This document shows positions 7,098-15,858 of a stretch of 64,000 nucleotides of DNA, piece by piece. Source of the stretch: RGIG9041 sp045593905 (GTDB taxonomy: Bacteria; Bacillota; Clostridia; Oscillospirales; QAKW01); assembly GCA_045593905.1 (NCBI GenBank), contig JAZNXL010000024.1:61492-125491 (forward strand), in the 5' to 3' direction. The notes under the pieces were generated by a model. The model had not been told where the DNA came from. It worked only from the letters and a program-made list of their open reading frames with translations, and ran no database searches. Position 1 is the first letter of the stretch; each line of letters opens with the position of its first letter. A program made the position numbers and the translations under genes.

Positions 7098-7710
7098 TGT
7101 CATTGTAACAAATATACCAGTCTACACAGTATCCGCCTGTTTGAAGAGCCTGCGTTGCGCCGTTAAGTGCCTCGTCAAGCGTTGTCGGCGGATGCGATAA
7201 TGTTTGCTCCCCCGGTGTCCAGTTTGCAGGTGTGCGAAGGCTCTTTTCGCTTATTTCTTTTAGCGCTAAAAGCTCTCTTTCAATCTCGGTTACGTTAAGT
7301 CCCGACGATGTATCGCCTTTTTTAATATGGCGCACAACACCGTCGGGGTCAATTATTATAACTGCCGACTCATTACCCGCATCAATACCGAGCGCGTTTT
7401 GCGTAACTCCGTTTTTGTCTGAAATAAGCTCAATACCAATCGACTTTCCCTGTCGGCTCTGGTTTCGAAGCGAAAGTATCCACGCAAGATGGGTGGCTAT
7501 TGAGTCAGAAGACATTGCTATTACGTTTGCGTCATACGCAAAAAACTTTGGAAGCGCTTTTTCAAGCGCAAGTATGTCCGATGCCGACGACGGCGAAAAA
7601 TCGCCCTCGTATATATAAAGCACTGTCCACTTTCCGTCGGTTGCAGGCAGGCTTATCTGCCCGTTTGTAGACGGCAGTGTTGCAGGCGTAAATTTGTTGC
7701 CTGTTGTCAT
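7081..7710 (-). CDS. Peroxiredoxin-fold protein lacking the peroxidatic cysteine
   Basis: 209 residues with the layout of the Prx6/archaeal type: N-terminal thioredoxin fold, the ATPANW-type signature (TPANWTPGE, about residues 160-168) and a C-terminal tail with two cysteines six residues apart (GYCVDWYIC). In active members the loop reads DFTPVC; here it reads DFSPSSASD, so Ser42 stands where the peroxidatic Cys should be. The codon is TCG, read directly from the sequence. The C-terminal Cys pair, which serves as resolving cysteines in active relatives, is kept. It therefore probably does not reduce peroxides by the normal route. Confidence 0.82.
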   Translation of the reverse strand: MTTGNKFTPATLPSTNGQISLPATDGKWTVLYIYEGDFSPSSASDILALEKALPKFFAYDANVIAMSSDSIATHLAWILSLRNQSRQGKSIGIELISDKNGVTQNALGIDAGNESAVIIIDPDGVVRHIKKGDTSSGLNVTEIERELLALKEISEKSLRTPANWTPGEQTLSHPPTTLDEALNGATQALQTGGYCVDWYICYNDTTLKT

Positions 7711-7777
7711 ACAAATACTCCTTTCGGTCTATTATATGAAAAACAGCGCAAATTAAATAAAAACTAAAGGAATTGTT

Positions 7778-8872
7778 ATGAAACGTATATTTCAGTTTAA
7801 AAGAATATACCTTTTACTGCTAACGCCCCTGTCGCTTTTGCTTGTGTTTTTTGCACGGTTAAACAACGAGTGGGTAGAGCATTTTTATTTTCCGTATATT
7901 TACTCACCTATAAGGGCGGTAGTTGGAACGCTAACCTCTCTTTTTCCATTTTCGGTAACCGAGCTGCTTGCGGTTTTGCTTTTTTTGTTTTGCGTTTGGT
8001 ATATTGTTAGGGTAATTATACAGATTGTAAAGAACAAACGAAGGTGGAAGCATATTGTATACAAGCTTTTTATAAACATCCTTTGCACCGCATCAATACT
8101 GCTTTTTGGCTTTGAGCTGTGCATGGGGCTTAACTACTATCGCAAAAGCGTAACTGAATATTTGGGGCTTGAGGTTAAACAGTCATCAGCGACCGAACTT
8201 TACAACGTTTGTAAAATACTTGTAAACGATATGAATAAGGCGCGCGCTAAAATGAAAACAAACGCGGCAAACGTCGCGGTACTTTCAGATGACAACCGCT
8301 ATCAAACATCAAATGCGGCGCGTGATGCTTACAAAAAATTAAGTAACGACTACCCAATATTAAAGGGCACCGATATAAAAAATAAACCTCTTGTGTCAAG
8401 CAGGTTGTTTTCGTACTTTTTAACAACCGGCATTTATATTCCGTACACCTTTGAGTCGAACATAAACGTTGATGTTCCCGAGCATACAATTCCTGCAACA
8501 ATGTGCCACGAGCTTACTCACTCGCGCGGGTTTATGCGCGAAGAAGAGGCAAACTTTTTGGGGTATCTTGCCTGTATCTATTCTGACCGTGCCGACTTTA
8601 ACTACAGCGGCAGTGTAATGGCGTTTAACTACTGCTTTGAAAAGCTTTACGACGCTGATATATCTCTTGCAAAAGAAATTGCTGCAATGTGTGACAAGGG
8701 TATTGTTATTGATATGACTTACGAGTCGCAATATTGGAAAAAGTATTTTGGTACACCTGTAGCCGATGCGGGCGATGTTGTGTACGATAGTTATCTGCAG
8801 GTAAACGGACAGCAAAGCGGTATTAAAAGCTACGGATTAATGGTCGATTTGCTTATTGCCTATTACTCATAA
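7778..8872 (+). CDS. DUF3810 membrane-anchored zinc metallopeptidase-like protein
   Basis: 364 residues. Three hydrophobic segments occupy the first 120 residues (YLLLLTPLSLLLVFF, LLAVLLFLFCVWYIV, and one near 97-113), followed by a domain with HELTH (TMCHELTHSRGFM, about residue 244) and a downstream EEEANFLGYLAC giving the third zinc-ligand Glu, the pattern of gluzincin peptidases. The DUF3810 family has no assigned substrate. AAAGGA precedes the ATG. The gene ends 18 bases before a long hairpin. Confidence 0.85.
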   Translation: MKRIFQFKRIYLLLLTPLSLLLVFFARLNNEWVEHFYFPYIYSPIRAVVGTLTSLFPFSVTELLAVLLFLFCVWYIVRVIIQIVKNKRRWKHIVYKLFINILCTASILLFGFELCMGLNYYRKSVTEYLGLEVKQSSATELYNVCKILVNDMNKARAKMKTNAANVAVLSDDNRYQTSNAARDAYKKLSNDYPILKGTDIKNKPLVSSRLFSYFLTTGIYIPYTFESNINVDVPEHTIPATMCHELTHSRGFMREEEANFLGYLACIYSDRADFNYSGSVMAFNYCFEKLYDADISLAKEIAAMCDKGIVIDMTYESQYWKKYFGTPVADAGDVVYDSYLQVNGQQSGIKSYGLMVDLLIAYYS

Positions 8873-8889
8873 AAGCAAATATTTTAAAG

Positions 8890-8956
8890 TCGCTCTCAAT
8901 ATATATTTGATAGAGTATTAAAATTCTGTCAATGATATATTGAGAGCGATTTTTTT
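8890..8956 (+). terminator. Long hairpin with T-run between DUF3810 gene and clpC
   Basis: Perfect 15-base arms at 8890-8904 and 8935-8949, an inner 7-pair stem (8907-8913 with 8926-8932, one G-U), then seven Ts at 8950-8956. This is a strong intrinsic terminator for the DUF3810 gene. Only 16 bases separate the T-run from the clpC start codon, so it may also attenuate clpC. It does not match the CIRCE or CtsR boxes. Confidence 0.7.
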
Positions 8957-8972
8957 ATTGAGGGAGAATTGT

Positions 8973-11300
8973 ATGGAACGTTTTTCAAAAAAAGCAGGTG
9001 CGTCACTACAAAACGCACAGGATATAGCCTCGTCATTGGGGCACACATACATTGGCTCAGAGCATTTGTTGCTCGGAATTTTAAAAGAAACGGCGTCGGT
9101 AGGCGGGCGGATATTGCTCACACGCGGTATTACCTACGATAAAGTAAAAGATAAGCTTTTAGAGCTTGTGCCGACGGCGTCACCTACAAAACTTGGTAGC
9201 GGTGATATGACCTCGCGCACACGCAAAATAATTGAGCAGTCAATGGTACAGGCAAAGCGACTTGGGTTTACCGCTATAGGTACCGAGCATATTTTACTTG
9301 CAATGTGTGCCGAGCGCGAGAGTGTTGCAATGCAGATACTTACCCGTCTTGGTACGCCACCGCAAACGTTAAAAGACACCATAACTGAAAAATTGGGTCT
9401 TTACGAGATTATGCCGTATAGCAATCGACCACAGCAAAAAAACTATAAGGTTATTTCAAAATACGCGCAAAACCTTGTTTCGCAGGCAAAAGAGGGTAGG
9501 CTTACTCAGGCGGTAGGGCGCGAAAAAGAGCTTGAGCGGGTAATGAGCATACTGTGTAGAAAAAGTAAAAACAACCCCTGCCTTATAGGTGAGCCGGGTG
9601 TTGGCAAAACCTGTATTGCCGAGGCGCTCGCAATAGCGATAGCATCAAATCAGGCACCGCCAATGCTTTGTGACAAGCAACTGTTTATGCTTGACCTTAC
9701 CGCAATGATTGCAGGCTCAAAATACAGGGGCGAGTTTGAAGAACGCCTTCGCGCCGTGCTTGACGAGGCAGAGAAAAACCCCGAAATAATACTGTTTGTT
9801 GACGAGGTGCATATAGTGGTCGGTGCGGGCGCCGCCGAGGGCGCAATTGATGCAGGTAACATTTTAAAGCCTGCGCTTGCAAGAGGTAAAATAAAAATGA
9901 TGGGTGCCACCACCACGCTCGAGTACCGAAAACATATTGAAAAAGACCGCGCGCTTGAGCGTAGGTTTGCACCTGTTATAGTAAGTGAGCCGAGCGAGGC
10001 GGTAACGGTTGATATTATAAAAAGTCTTCGACCGTCGCTCGAAAGCCACCACAGCGTTACCATTTTGGATGAGGCGATTGATACCGCGGTTTCGCTTTCG
10101 GTAAGGTTTATAGGCGACAGGTTTTTGCCCGATAAGGCTATTGACCTTATTGACGAGAGCGCATCTTGTGCAAAAATACAAAAGCTAAACCGACAGGCGT
10201 TAACAAAAAAAGAAACTCGCCAAAAGGTAGAGCAGCTTATAAAAAGCGGAAAATACTCACTTGCTGCACAACTGAGAGAAAGTATGTATGAGGCGGCGGC
10301 CGATGTTACGCCTGTAATAAGTGCCGAACAGGTGCGCCGTACAGTTTCAAAATGGACGGGTGTTCCAATGCACTCGCTCGGGCAAAAAAGCGATTTTGAG
10401 TTTGAGAGAGTTGCCGATGCGCTTAATAAAAAAATAATAGGTCAAAGCGGGGCTATAAACAAGGTTTGCTATGCGCTTATGCGCTCTTATACAGGAATAT
10501 CCGACCCCGACCGACCTGTTGCATCGTTTGTGTTTGCAGGGCCTACAGGTGTTGGTAAAACCGAGCTTTGCAGAGAACTTGCAAAACAGCTTTTTGGCTC
10601 AAAAAATGCACTTATAAAGCTTGATATGTCAGAGTACACCGAGCGCCACAGTATCTCACGTCTTACAGGCTCGCCGCCGGGCTATATCGGTCACGATGAG
10701 GGCAGTATGCTTTGCGAACGAGTGCGCACAAGACCGTATAGCATTGTGCTTTTTGACGAGATGGAAAAAGCGCACCCTGAGGTGCTTAATATTTTGCTCG
10801 GGATACTTGACGACGGCGTACTCACCGACACTCACGGCAGGGTGACGTCGTTTAAAAACACCGTTATAATTTTAACAACCAACATTGGTCAAAATGACGT
10901 AAAACCGCTCGGCTTTAAAAATGAACAGGGAGATAGCGCGGTCGTTCGCGCGCTCTCAAAGTTTTTACGCCCCGAGCTTTTAAACCGAATTGACAGCGTT
11001 GTCGAGTTTGAGCCGCTTTATAAAGAGGATATTTTAAAAATAACAAGCCTTGCACTTTCAGAGCTTTCAAACAAGCTAAAACTGCGCGGGTTTGAAATCG
11101 CCTTTGATAGCGGCGTTGCCGAGTATTTATTTTTAAAGAACAAAAGCTTAAAGTTTGGCGCACGCGAGGTAAAACGTATTGTAAGCGAACACGTTGCAAA
11201 CCCTGTTGCACTTAAAATTTCAAAGGGCGAAATTTCAGAGGGAGTGCCTGTGTGCCTTAGTGCAAACGATATCAGCTGTCACTCTACCGTAACAATATAA
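8973..11300 (+). CDS. clpC: ClpC-type AAA+ unfoldase, ATP-binding subunit of Clp protease
   Basis: 775 residues from the ATG at 8973, chosen because AGGGAG lies 8 bases before it. Order of parts: duplicated Clp N-domain (about 1-145), first AAA+ module with Walker A GEPGVGKT at 206-213 and Walker B ILFVDEVH, a short coiled middle domain (KKETRQKVEQLIKSGKYSLAAQL), then the second AAA+ module with GPTGVGKT at 523-530. A Leu-Gly-Phe tripeptide in KPLGFKNEQ fits the loop that docks on ClpP. It should unfold proteins for ClpP or act as a chaperone. The middle domain is a little short, so adaptor binding may differ from B. subtilis ClpC. Confidence 0.92.
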   Translation: MERFSKKAGASLQNAQDIASSLGHTYIGSEHLLLGILKETASVGGRILLTRGITYDKVKDKLLELVPTASPTKLGSGDMTSRTRKIIEQSMVQAKRLGFTAIGTEHILLAMCAERESVAMQILTRLGTPPQTLKDTITEKLGLYEIMPYSNRPQQKNYKVISKYAQNLVSQAKEGRLTQAVGREKELERVMSILCRKSKNNPCLIGEPGVGKTCIAEALAIAIASNQAPPMLCDKQLFMLDLTAMIAGSKYRGEFEERLRAVLDEAEKNPEIILFVDEVHIVVGAGAAEGAIDAGNILKPALARGKIKMMGATTTLEYRKHIEKDRALERRFAPVIVSEPSEAVTVDIIKSLRPSLESHHSVTILDEAIDTAVSLSVRFIGDRFLPDKAIDLIDESASCAKIQKLNRQALTKKETRQKVEQLIKSGKYSLAAQLRESMYEAAADVTPVISAEQVRRTVSKWTGVPMHSLGQKSDFEFERVADALNKKIIGQSGAINKVCYALMRSYTGISDPDRPVASFVFAGPTGVGKTELCRELAKQLFGSKNALIKLDMSEYTERHSISRLTGSPPGYIGHDEGSMLCERVRTRPYSIVLFDEMEKAHPEVLNILLGILDDGVLTDTHGRVTSFKNTVIILTTNIGQNDVKPLGFKNEQGDSAVVRALSKFLRPELLNRIDSVVEFEPLYKEDILKITSLALSELSNKLKLRGFEIAFDSGVAEYLFLKNKSLKFGAREVKRIVSEHVANPVALKISKGEISEGVPVCLSANDISCHSTVTI

Positions 11301-11301
11301 A

Positions 11302-11327
11302 AAGCAGCCTTTTAGGCTGCTTTTTTA
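11302..11327. terminator. Bidirectional terminator after clpC
   Basis: Stem GCAGCC/GGCTGC (11304-11309 and 11315-11320) flanked by A- and T-runs between convergent genes. Confidence 0.85.
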
Positions 11328-12296
11328 TTAGTTGTTTAAAAACTCTTTTTGAGCTTCGGCAAATCTAAACATATCGTTTAGTATCCAGTAGTATTTTGAC
11401 TCAACGGTAAACGCGTTGGGGTTGCATACCCAGCCTTTAACATTGTTAAGACCTACGCAGTTTACGTGATAGTTAATCATATCACGCGAGCTTTCGTGTC
11501 TGAACCAGGTTGAGCACATAGGGTAAACGTCATAGCCCCACGAACAAAGCTTGTCGCACATCTTCATTTCGTCTTTGATACGTCCCTGAACGATATAGTG
11601 CGGATAAATTGGCTTAAAGTAGAGGTATGATAAAATTACGTTTTTGGGTAAAAAGCTTTTAAGCACGTCTTCTTTGTCAGCACCGCGGCCGCCGATAAAC
11701 TCGGCTGAATTTTCGTCAATCCAAATCCAAGGTCTTGTGCCGAATTTGTCGCAAATATCAAAGAGCGCACGCATATCGCGTCTTAAAACCTCTTGATTTC
11801 GGCGGGTCATAATCGCCTGGTTTTCTTGCTTTTCCATAAACTCCGACTCAAAGCCTAAATGGCAAAACTCGGGGCTTTCAAAAAGCTCTAAAACCTCGGT
11901 TAAAATATCGCAGCAAAACTCGTTATACCACTTTGAGCCTGCGGTTGTGCAGTATTCACCTGTCCAGGCGTTTCTTACTGCCGAAAAGTCGAGCATGGGA
12001 GCTACTTTCATACCAAGCTCTCTTATTTTGTTTAAGTAACCCTTAAATTCGGCTTTTGGCATTGAGCCTTTAATAGCAATTTCGGGGTGCGAATCGTAAA
12101 TAATGCCTTCACCAAGGTTGAGCATTACTGTGTCAAAGCCGTAGTCTTTTGCGGCAACGAGTAATTTTTCAAAGGTGTTTTTATCAAAGTATACTTCAGT
12201 TTTATATCCGCCGTCTTCAATGTCGAGCGGGTAAAGTGCGCCGGGCTTGTCGTAGAAGTTTGAGCCTACGCGTAAGATAATTACTTTGTTCATCAT
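11328..12296 (-). CDS. TIM-barrel GH20-like protein, paralogue B (altered catalytic pair)
   Basis: 322 residues, no signal peptide, so cytosolic. It is clearly paralogous to the gene just upstream; shared segments include IIYDSHPEIA/VIYDSCPEIA, KAEFK, RE.G, ELFE.PEF and RPWIW(I/V)D. The partner has LGMDEE, which resembles the catalytic Asp-Glu pair of GH20-type hexosaminidases; here the same place reads LGFESE (E150, S151). The acid/base Glu is thus replaced by Ser. It begins inside the ATGATGA overlap with its partner, so the two are translated in step. A role as a non-catalytic partner or an enzyme of altered chemistry is inference only. Confidence 0.6.
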   Translation of the reverse strand: MMNKVIILRVGSNFYDKPGALYPLDIEDGGYKTEVYFDKNTFEKLLVAAKDYGFDTVMLNLGEGIIYDSHPEIAIKGSMPKAEFKGYLNKIRELGMKVAPMLDFSAVRNAWTGEYCTTAGSKWYNEFCCDILTEVLELFESPEFCHLGFESEFMEKQENQAIMTRRNQEVLRRDMRALFDICDKFGTRPWIWIDENSAEFIGGRGADKEDVLKSFLPKNVILSYLYFKPIYPHYIVQGRIKDEMKMCDKLCSWGYDVYPMCSTWFRHESSRDMINYHVNCVGLNNVKGWVCNPNAFTVESKYYWILNDMFRFAEAQKEFLNN

Positions 12297-13210
12297 TTTT
12301 CTACCTCGTCTTTCCAGGCCTTGTCAAAGTTATGTAAGTTTGTTAAAAGGCCAAGCTCTTGGTACTTTGTTGTCATAAGCCAGGGTGCAATCATATAACC
12401 TTTTATCGACTCTTTTGAAACGTGGTTTTCGCAATAGCGCAAAACGTCTTTTGAGTTTAAGTGATAACCCCAAATTGACGTTGTGGGAATTTGTTCATAG
12501 CCCCACTCGTCGAGCTGGTTAAAAAACTTTATCCAATCGGGGAAACCTGTTTGATAGTGTTTTTCGGTAACGTCGTCATAGTACCAGTTTGAAACGAGAA
12601 CGTCGGTGCCAACGCCTTTTCTAAAGTTTTCTTCGCCGCCAAACGAGGGAATATCGCGCGGGTCAACCCAAATCCAAGGTCTAACACCCTTTGCTCTTGC
12701 AACGTCGAAAAAGTAGTTCATATCCTCAATACGTTTGTTTTGTGTTCTTACAACACCAACGCGTTGGTTAACCTGCATTATATAAATTTCCTCGTCCATA
12801 CCAAGCTGTATAAACTCGGGTTTTTCAAAAAGTTCAATTGTTTCTTCAATAAGGTTTTTGCACACTTCGTAATATTTTTTGGTGCCGACCATATACGAAT
12901 ACTCTTTAAGCCAGGTATCGTGACCTGTTGAGAAGTTGAGCTTGGGGTAGGGGGTGAGTCCAATTTCTCTTAACCGGTCAAGCTCCTTTTTAAATTCAGC
13001 TTTTGTCCAGCTTCCCTCAAGCGCAATTTCGGGACAGCTATCGTAAATAACGGCATCGCCAACGTCAACTAAAACTGCGTTGTAGCCGAGTGCAGCCATT
13101 TCGTTTGTAATGCTTTTCCATACCTCGTAGTCCAAATTAAGCGGGCCGTCGTCTTCAACCCACATATTTGTGGCAAAGTGTAAAAGCGCTGCTTTCATGT
13201 TTTTTTGCAT
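12293..13210 (-). CDS. TIM-barrel GH20-like protein, paralogue A
   Basis: 305 residues from the ATG at 13210, which follows GGAGGTG at 8 bases; a second Met 12 bases later is too far from it. No signal peptide. The segment FIQLGMDEEIY (Asp139, Glu140) resembles the catalytic D-E of GH20 beta-hexosaminidases, and RPWIWVDPRD and VSNWYYDD fit later barrel strands. A sugar substrate is likely but unidentified. It is first in a two-gene operon with a near-consensus promoter (13234-13261) and overlaps paralogue B by 4 bases. Confidence 0.62.
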   Translation of the reverse strand: MQKNMKAALLHFATNMWVEDDGPLNLDYEVWKSITNEMAALGYNAVLVDVGDAVIYDSCPEIALEGSWTKAEFKKELDRLREIGLTPYPKLNFSTGHDTWLKEYSYMVGTKKYYEVCKNLIEETIELFEKPEFIQLGMDEEIYIMQVNQRVGVVRTQNKRIEDMNYFFDVARAKGVRPWIWVDPRDIPSFGGEENFRKGVGTDVLVSNWYYDDVTEKHYQTGFPDWIKFFNQLDEWGYEQIPTTSIWGYHLNSKDVLRYCENHVSKESIKGYMIAPWLMTTKYQELGLLTNLHNFDKAWKDEVEK

Positions 13211-13233
13211 AATAAAAACACCTCCTACCACAA

Positions 13234-13261
13234 ATTATATAGAAGGTGTTAAATTTGTCAA
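13234..13261 (-). promoter_or_regulatory. Near-consensus promoter for the GH20-like pair
   Basis: On the minus strand, -35 TTGACA (13256-13261), 16-base spacer, -10 TATAAT (13234-13239), then a GGAGGTG ribosome binding site. It lies just past the stop of rlmA, so the pair is transcribed independently of the rlmA operon, although no terminator is visible between them. Confidence 0.75.
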
Positions 13262-13279
13262 TGAGAAAAACCAAAAATT

Positions 13280-14071
13280 TTAAACTTTTTTATAAACTAA
13301 AATATTAAACGCTGCCGTTATTTCAAGGCTTGGTATTTTATCAAGTTTTTTAATATCTTCGGGCGAGGTTTTATAGTAGTACGGTGTCATTGTAAACAGC
13401 GTTTTTAACTGCTCGGTGGTTGCTGTAAACTTGTATACCACCGACTCTGTTTTTGTAATTTCAAATCCGTCAATTTGGGGCGAGAGCAGGTCGTTATAAA
13501 GCGGGTTTTTATAAACCGCCGCTTTTAGCTCGAACAAATGCTCTTTTTTCGGGGTTACACGCAAAAGTGTACCGCCGTCTTTTAAAATTCTTAAAATCTC
13601 GGCTTGGTTTATTGGCGCAAAAACCGAAAGCGTGGCATCAATGCTTTTATCGTTAAACGGAAGCGCCGCGCTTGATGCAACTGCAGTCTTTATGCCAAGC
13701 GGTTTTGTGCGAGGTGATGCCACCTCTAAAATTTCTTTTGAAATATCAATACCAACACAGTCAATATCTTCACGAAGTTTTTTTATTTGTTCTAAGTAAT
13801 AACACTCGCCGCAACCAATATCGGCTAAAGTGCCGCACGGCAAAAGCTTTGCAACAGTTTTTGCAAGCTTAAAATAATGACCGCTGTTTAAAAATTCGCG
13901 CCTTGCAATTGCCATTGCCTTGTCGTCGCCGTGATGCCGATTTTTTGAAGCTTGCGACATCAAAAGGTTAACATACCCTTTTTTAGAAATATCGTAGCAA
14001 TGGTTGTTTTTGCAAAGGTAACTGCCACCGCTTATTATTAAATTTTGTTTGCAAACAGGGCAAATAAACAT
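13280..14071 (-). CDS. rlmA: 23S rRNA (guanine-N1) methyltransferase RlmA-type
   Basis: 263 residues. An N-terminal zinc finger (CPVC, then C..NHC by residue 25) is followed by YDISKKGYVNLL, the family hallmark, and a Rossmann SAM-binding domain with LADIGCGECYYLEQI. RlmA enzymes methylate N1 of G745 or G748 in helix 35 of 23S rRNA, in the peptide exit tunnel; which guanine cannot be told here. Last gene of the six-gene minus operon beginning at 18318, abutting the radical SAM gene with no gap. Confidence 0.9.
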   Translation of the reverse strand: MFICPVCKQNLIISGGSYLCKNNHCYDISKKGYVNLLMSQASKNRHHGDDKAMAIARREFLNSGHYFKLAKTVAKLLPCGTLADIGCGECYYLEQIKKLREDIDCVGIDISKEILEVASPRTKPLGIKTAVASSAALPFNDKSIDATLSVFAPINQAEILRILKDGGTLLRVTPKKEHLFELKAAVYKNPLYNDLLSPQIDGFEITKTESVVYKFTATTEQLKTLFTMTPYYYKTSPEDIKKLDKIPSLEITAAFNILVYKKV

Positions 14072-14941
14072 TTACTGTTTCCTTTCAAAGTTTGGTATAA
14101 ACTTTTTGTCGGCTGACGAAATTTGCTGGCAAAACGCCTGTGTCAAACCAAGGCGCGCGGCATAGTCTACCACGCTTTTATACTCGCGCTCGGTAAGCTT
14201 TCGCATAAGCTCGGGGTAGTCACTGCTTGTAACAGGCGTATACTGACTCATAATCGAGATATAAACCTTATTACAGTAGCGTTCAAAAATATGCTTTATT
14301 ATTTGCTTTGCTTCAATAATGTTGTCGGGTAAAACAAGCACCCGCACAATAACGCCCTTTACCATAAGCCCATTTTCAAAAACAGGCTCAGGTGCGTTTT
14401 TAACCATAACGTCAATAGCTTTTGTTGCAACCTCGGGGTAGTCGGGCGCGTTTGCATACTTTTTAGCGGTAGCATTGTTAAAAAACTTAAAATCGGCAAG
14501 GTATATGTCAATGTCGTCTTTTAACGCTTTGACTACATTCTCGGTAAGATAAGACGAGGTGTTGAGTACAAACGGAATGTTTATTCCATCTTTTTTTGCC
14601 CTTTTTATAACAGGCAATACCTGTGGTATATAGTGGTCGCAGGTGACAAGGTTAATGTTGTGTGCGCCCTCGTTTTTAAGGTCAAAAAAGATGTTATAAA
14701 GCTCGTTGTCGGTTACGGCATTACCTGTAAGTCGCTTTGAAATATCGGCGTTTTGACAAAATACGCAACCTAGCGAACAACCCGAAAAAAAGACTGTACC
14801 CGAGCCGTTTTTGCCCGAAATGCACGGCTCTTCCCAAAAATGCCGAGCGGCACGGGCAACCTTTATAGTGTTGTCCGCACCGCATAAACCGTTTTCTTTT
14901 TGTCTGTTTTTATTACATTTTCTTGGACAGAGATTACACAT
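14072..14941 (-). CDS. Radical SAM protein, PflX/COG1313 (pyruvate-formate-lyase-activase-like)
   Basis: 289 residues. The radical SAM motif CSLGCVFC (CX3CX2C) is at about residues 55-62, and an extra N-terminal cysteine set (CNLCPRKCNKN...GLCG) may hold a second metal or cluster. The order fits the PflX-like branch, which is near glycyl-radical activases but lacks a known substrate. No glycyl-radical enzyme gene is in the window. The start overlaps the EamA gene end by one base. Confidence 0.85.
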   Translation of the reverse strand: MCNLCPRKCNKNRQKENGLCGADNTIKVARAARHFWEEPCISGKNGSGTVFFSGCSLGCVFCQNADISKRLTGNAVTDNELYNIFFDLKNEGAHNINLVTCDHYIPQVLPVIKRAKKDGINIPFVLNTSSYLTENVVKALKDDIDIYLADFKFFNNATAKKYANAPDYPEVATKAIDVMVKNAPEPVFENGLMVKGVIVRVLVLPDNIIEAKQIIKHIFERYCNKVYISIMSQYTPVTSSDYPELMRKLTEREYKSVVDYAARLGLTQAFCQQISSADKKFIPNFERKQ

Positions 14942-15852
14942 TATAAATCAAGTATACCAAGAATTATAACACCAACGAGTGTTATACCAAGCATAAGATA
15001 ATGCTTTTTCGAAAGTCGCTCTTTTAAGAAAATTCTGCTCCAGAGCATTGAAACAATGCAGTAAGCCGAGATAATGGGAGCGGCATACATAACGTGCTCC
15101 TCGTCGCCGATTGCATAGATGTATGCGAGCTGACCTGCCGTTTCAAAGATAGCGCCGATGTATTTTGGGGTTTCTTGACGTGCAACAAGCGGCTGCTTTT
15201 TAATGAGCACAACGTAAACAAAGCATAAAATACCTGCAATTAAAAAGGTAAGCTCGTATGCAACGTTTGCCGAGTCTTCGTTAAGTGTTCTAAGAACAAG
15301 GCTGTCGGCAAAGGTGCCTGCTGCATCAAGAACACAGTATAATACAGGCAAAATAATAGCAAGCGCTGACTTTGCGTATTTAAAGTTACCCTTTAACTGA
15401 CGCGCCGCGCGAAGCTCGTCGTCTTCGTGCGCCTCAACAAAGCCAAGACCAATAACGCCTGTACAAACTGCTGCAAGAGCAATAAGCGGTAAAATGCCCG
15501 ACTTGTCAAACGCAATCTCGCCCATAAATATGTAAACAAGCGCAACACAAGCGCCCGATGCGTTACAAATGGGTGATGAAATTGAAAGCTCAATGTAACG
15601 CAGTGAAATGTAGCCCATTACCATTGAGATAATATATAAGAGCGAAACGGGAAGATATTTTAAAATAATATCCAAGTTAATTTCAACACCGCCTACAAAT
15701 ACTTCGTAAGCCGCGTGTAGACCCATTATAATACCAACCGCAGTTACCATTTTAAACTGCGCGTACTTATCTTTTTCTCTACAGCCTATTTTACTAAAAA
15801 GGTCAGAACCTGACCAGCACAAAAGTGCAATAATTGATAACCAAAACCACAT
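14941..15852 (-). CDS. EamA/DMT-superfamily transporter
   Basis: 303 residues with about ten hydrophobic helices arranged as two EamA repeats, the usual drug/metabolite transporter design. A charged cytosolic loop (EAHEDDELRAARQLKGNFK) links the halves. Substrate unknown; it may export or import a small polar metabolite. It is the middle gene of an operon otherwise devoted to RNA modification, and its stop overlaps the radical SAM start. Confidence 0.85.
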   Translation of the reverse strand: MWFWLSIIALLCWSGSDLFSKIGCREKDKYAQFKMVTAVGIIMGLHAAYEVFVGGVEINLDIILKYLPVSLLYIISMVMGYISLRYIELSISSPICNASGACVALVYIFMGEIAFDKSGILPLIALAAVCTGVIGLGFVEAHEDDELRAARQLKGNFKYAKSALAIILPVLYCVLDAAGTFADSLVLRTLNEDSANVAYELTFLIAGILCFVYVVLIKKQPLVARQETPKYIGAIFETAGQLAYIYAIGDEEHVMYAAPIISAYCIVSMLWSRIFLKERLSKKHYLMLGITLVGVIILGILDL

Positions 15853-15858
15853 AATTTT

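Noticed and set aside
7578..7590. Selenocysteine at the peroxiredoxin active site
   Set aside because: The codon is TCG (Ser), not TGA, and no SECIS-like structure follows.
7232..7618. Long open frame on the plus strand inside the peroxiredoxin-like gene
   Set aside because: It is antisense to a gene with clear family motifs, has no ribosome binding site and no known domain.
8890..8949. Inverted repeat before clpC as a CIRCE element
   Set aside because: CIRCE has 9-base arms TTAGCACTC around 9 bases; here the arms differ and the spacing is 30 bases.
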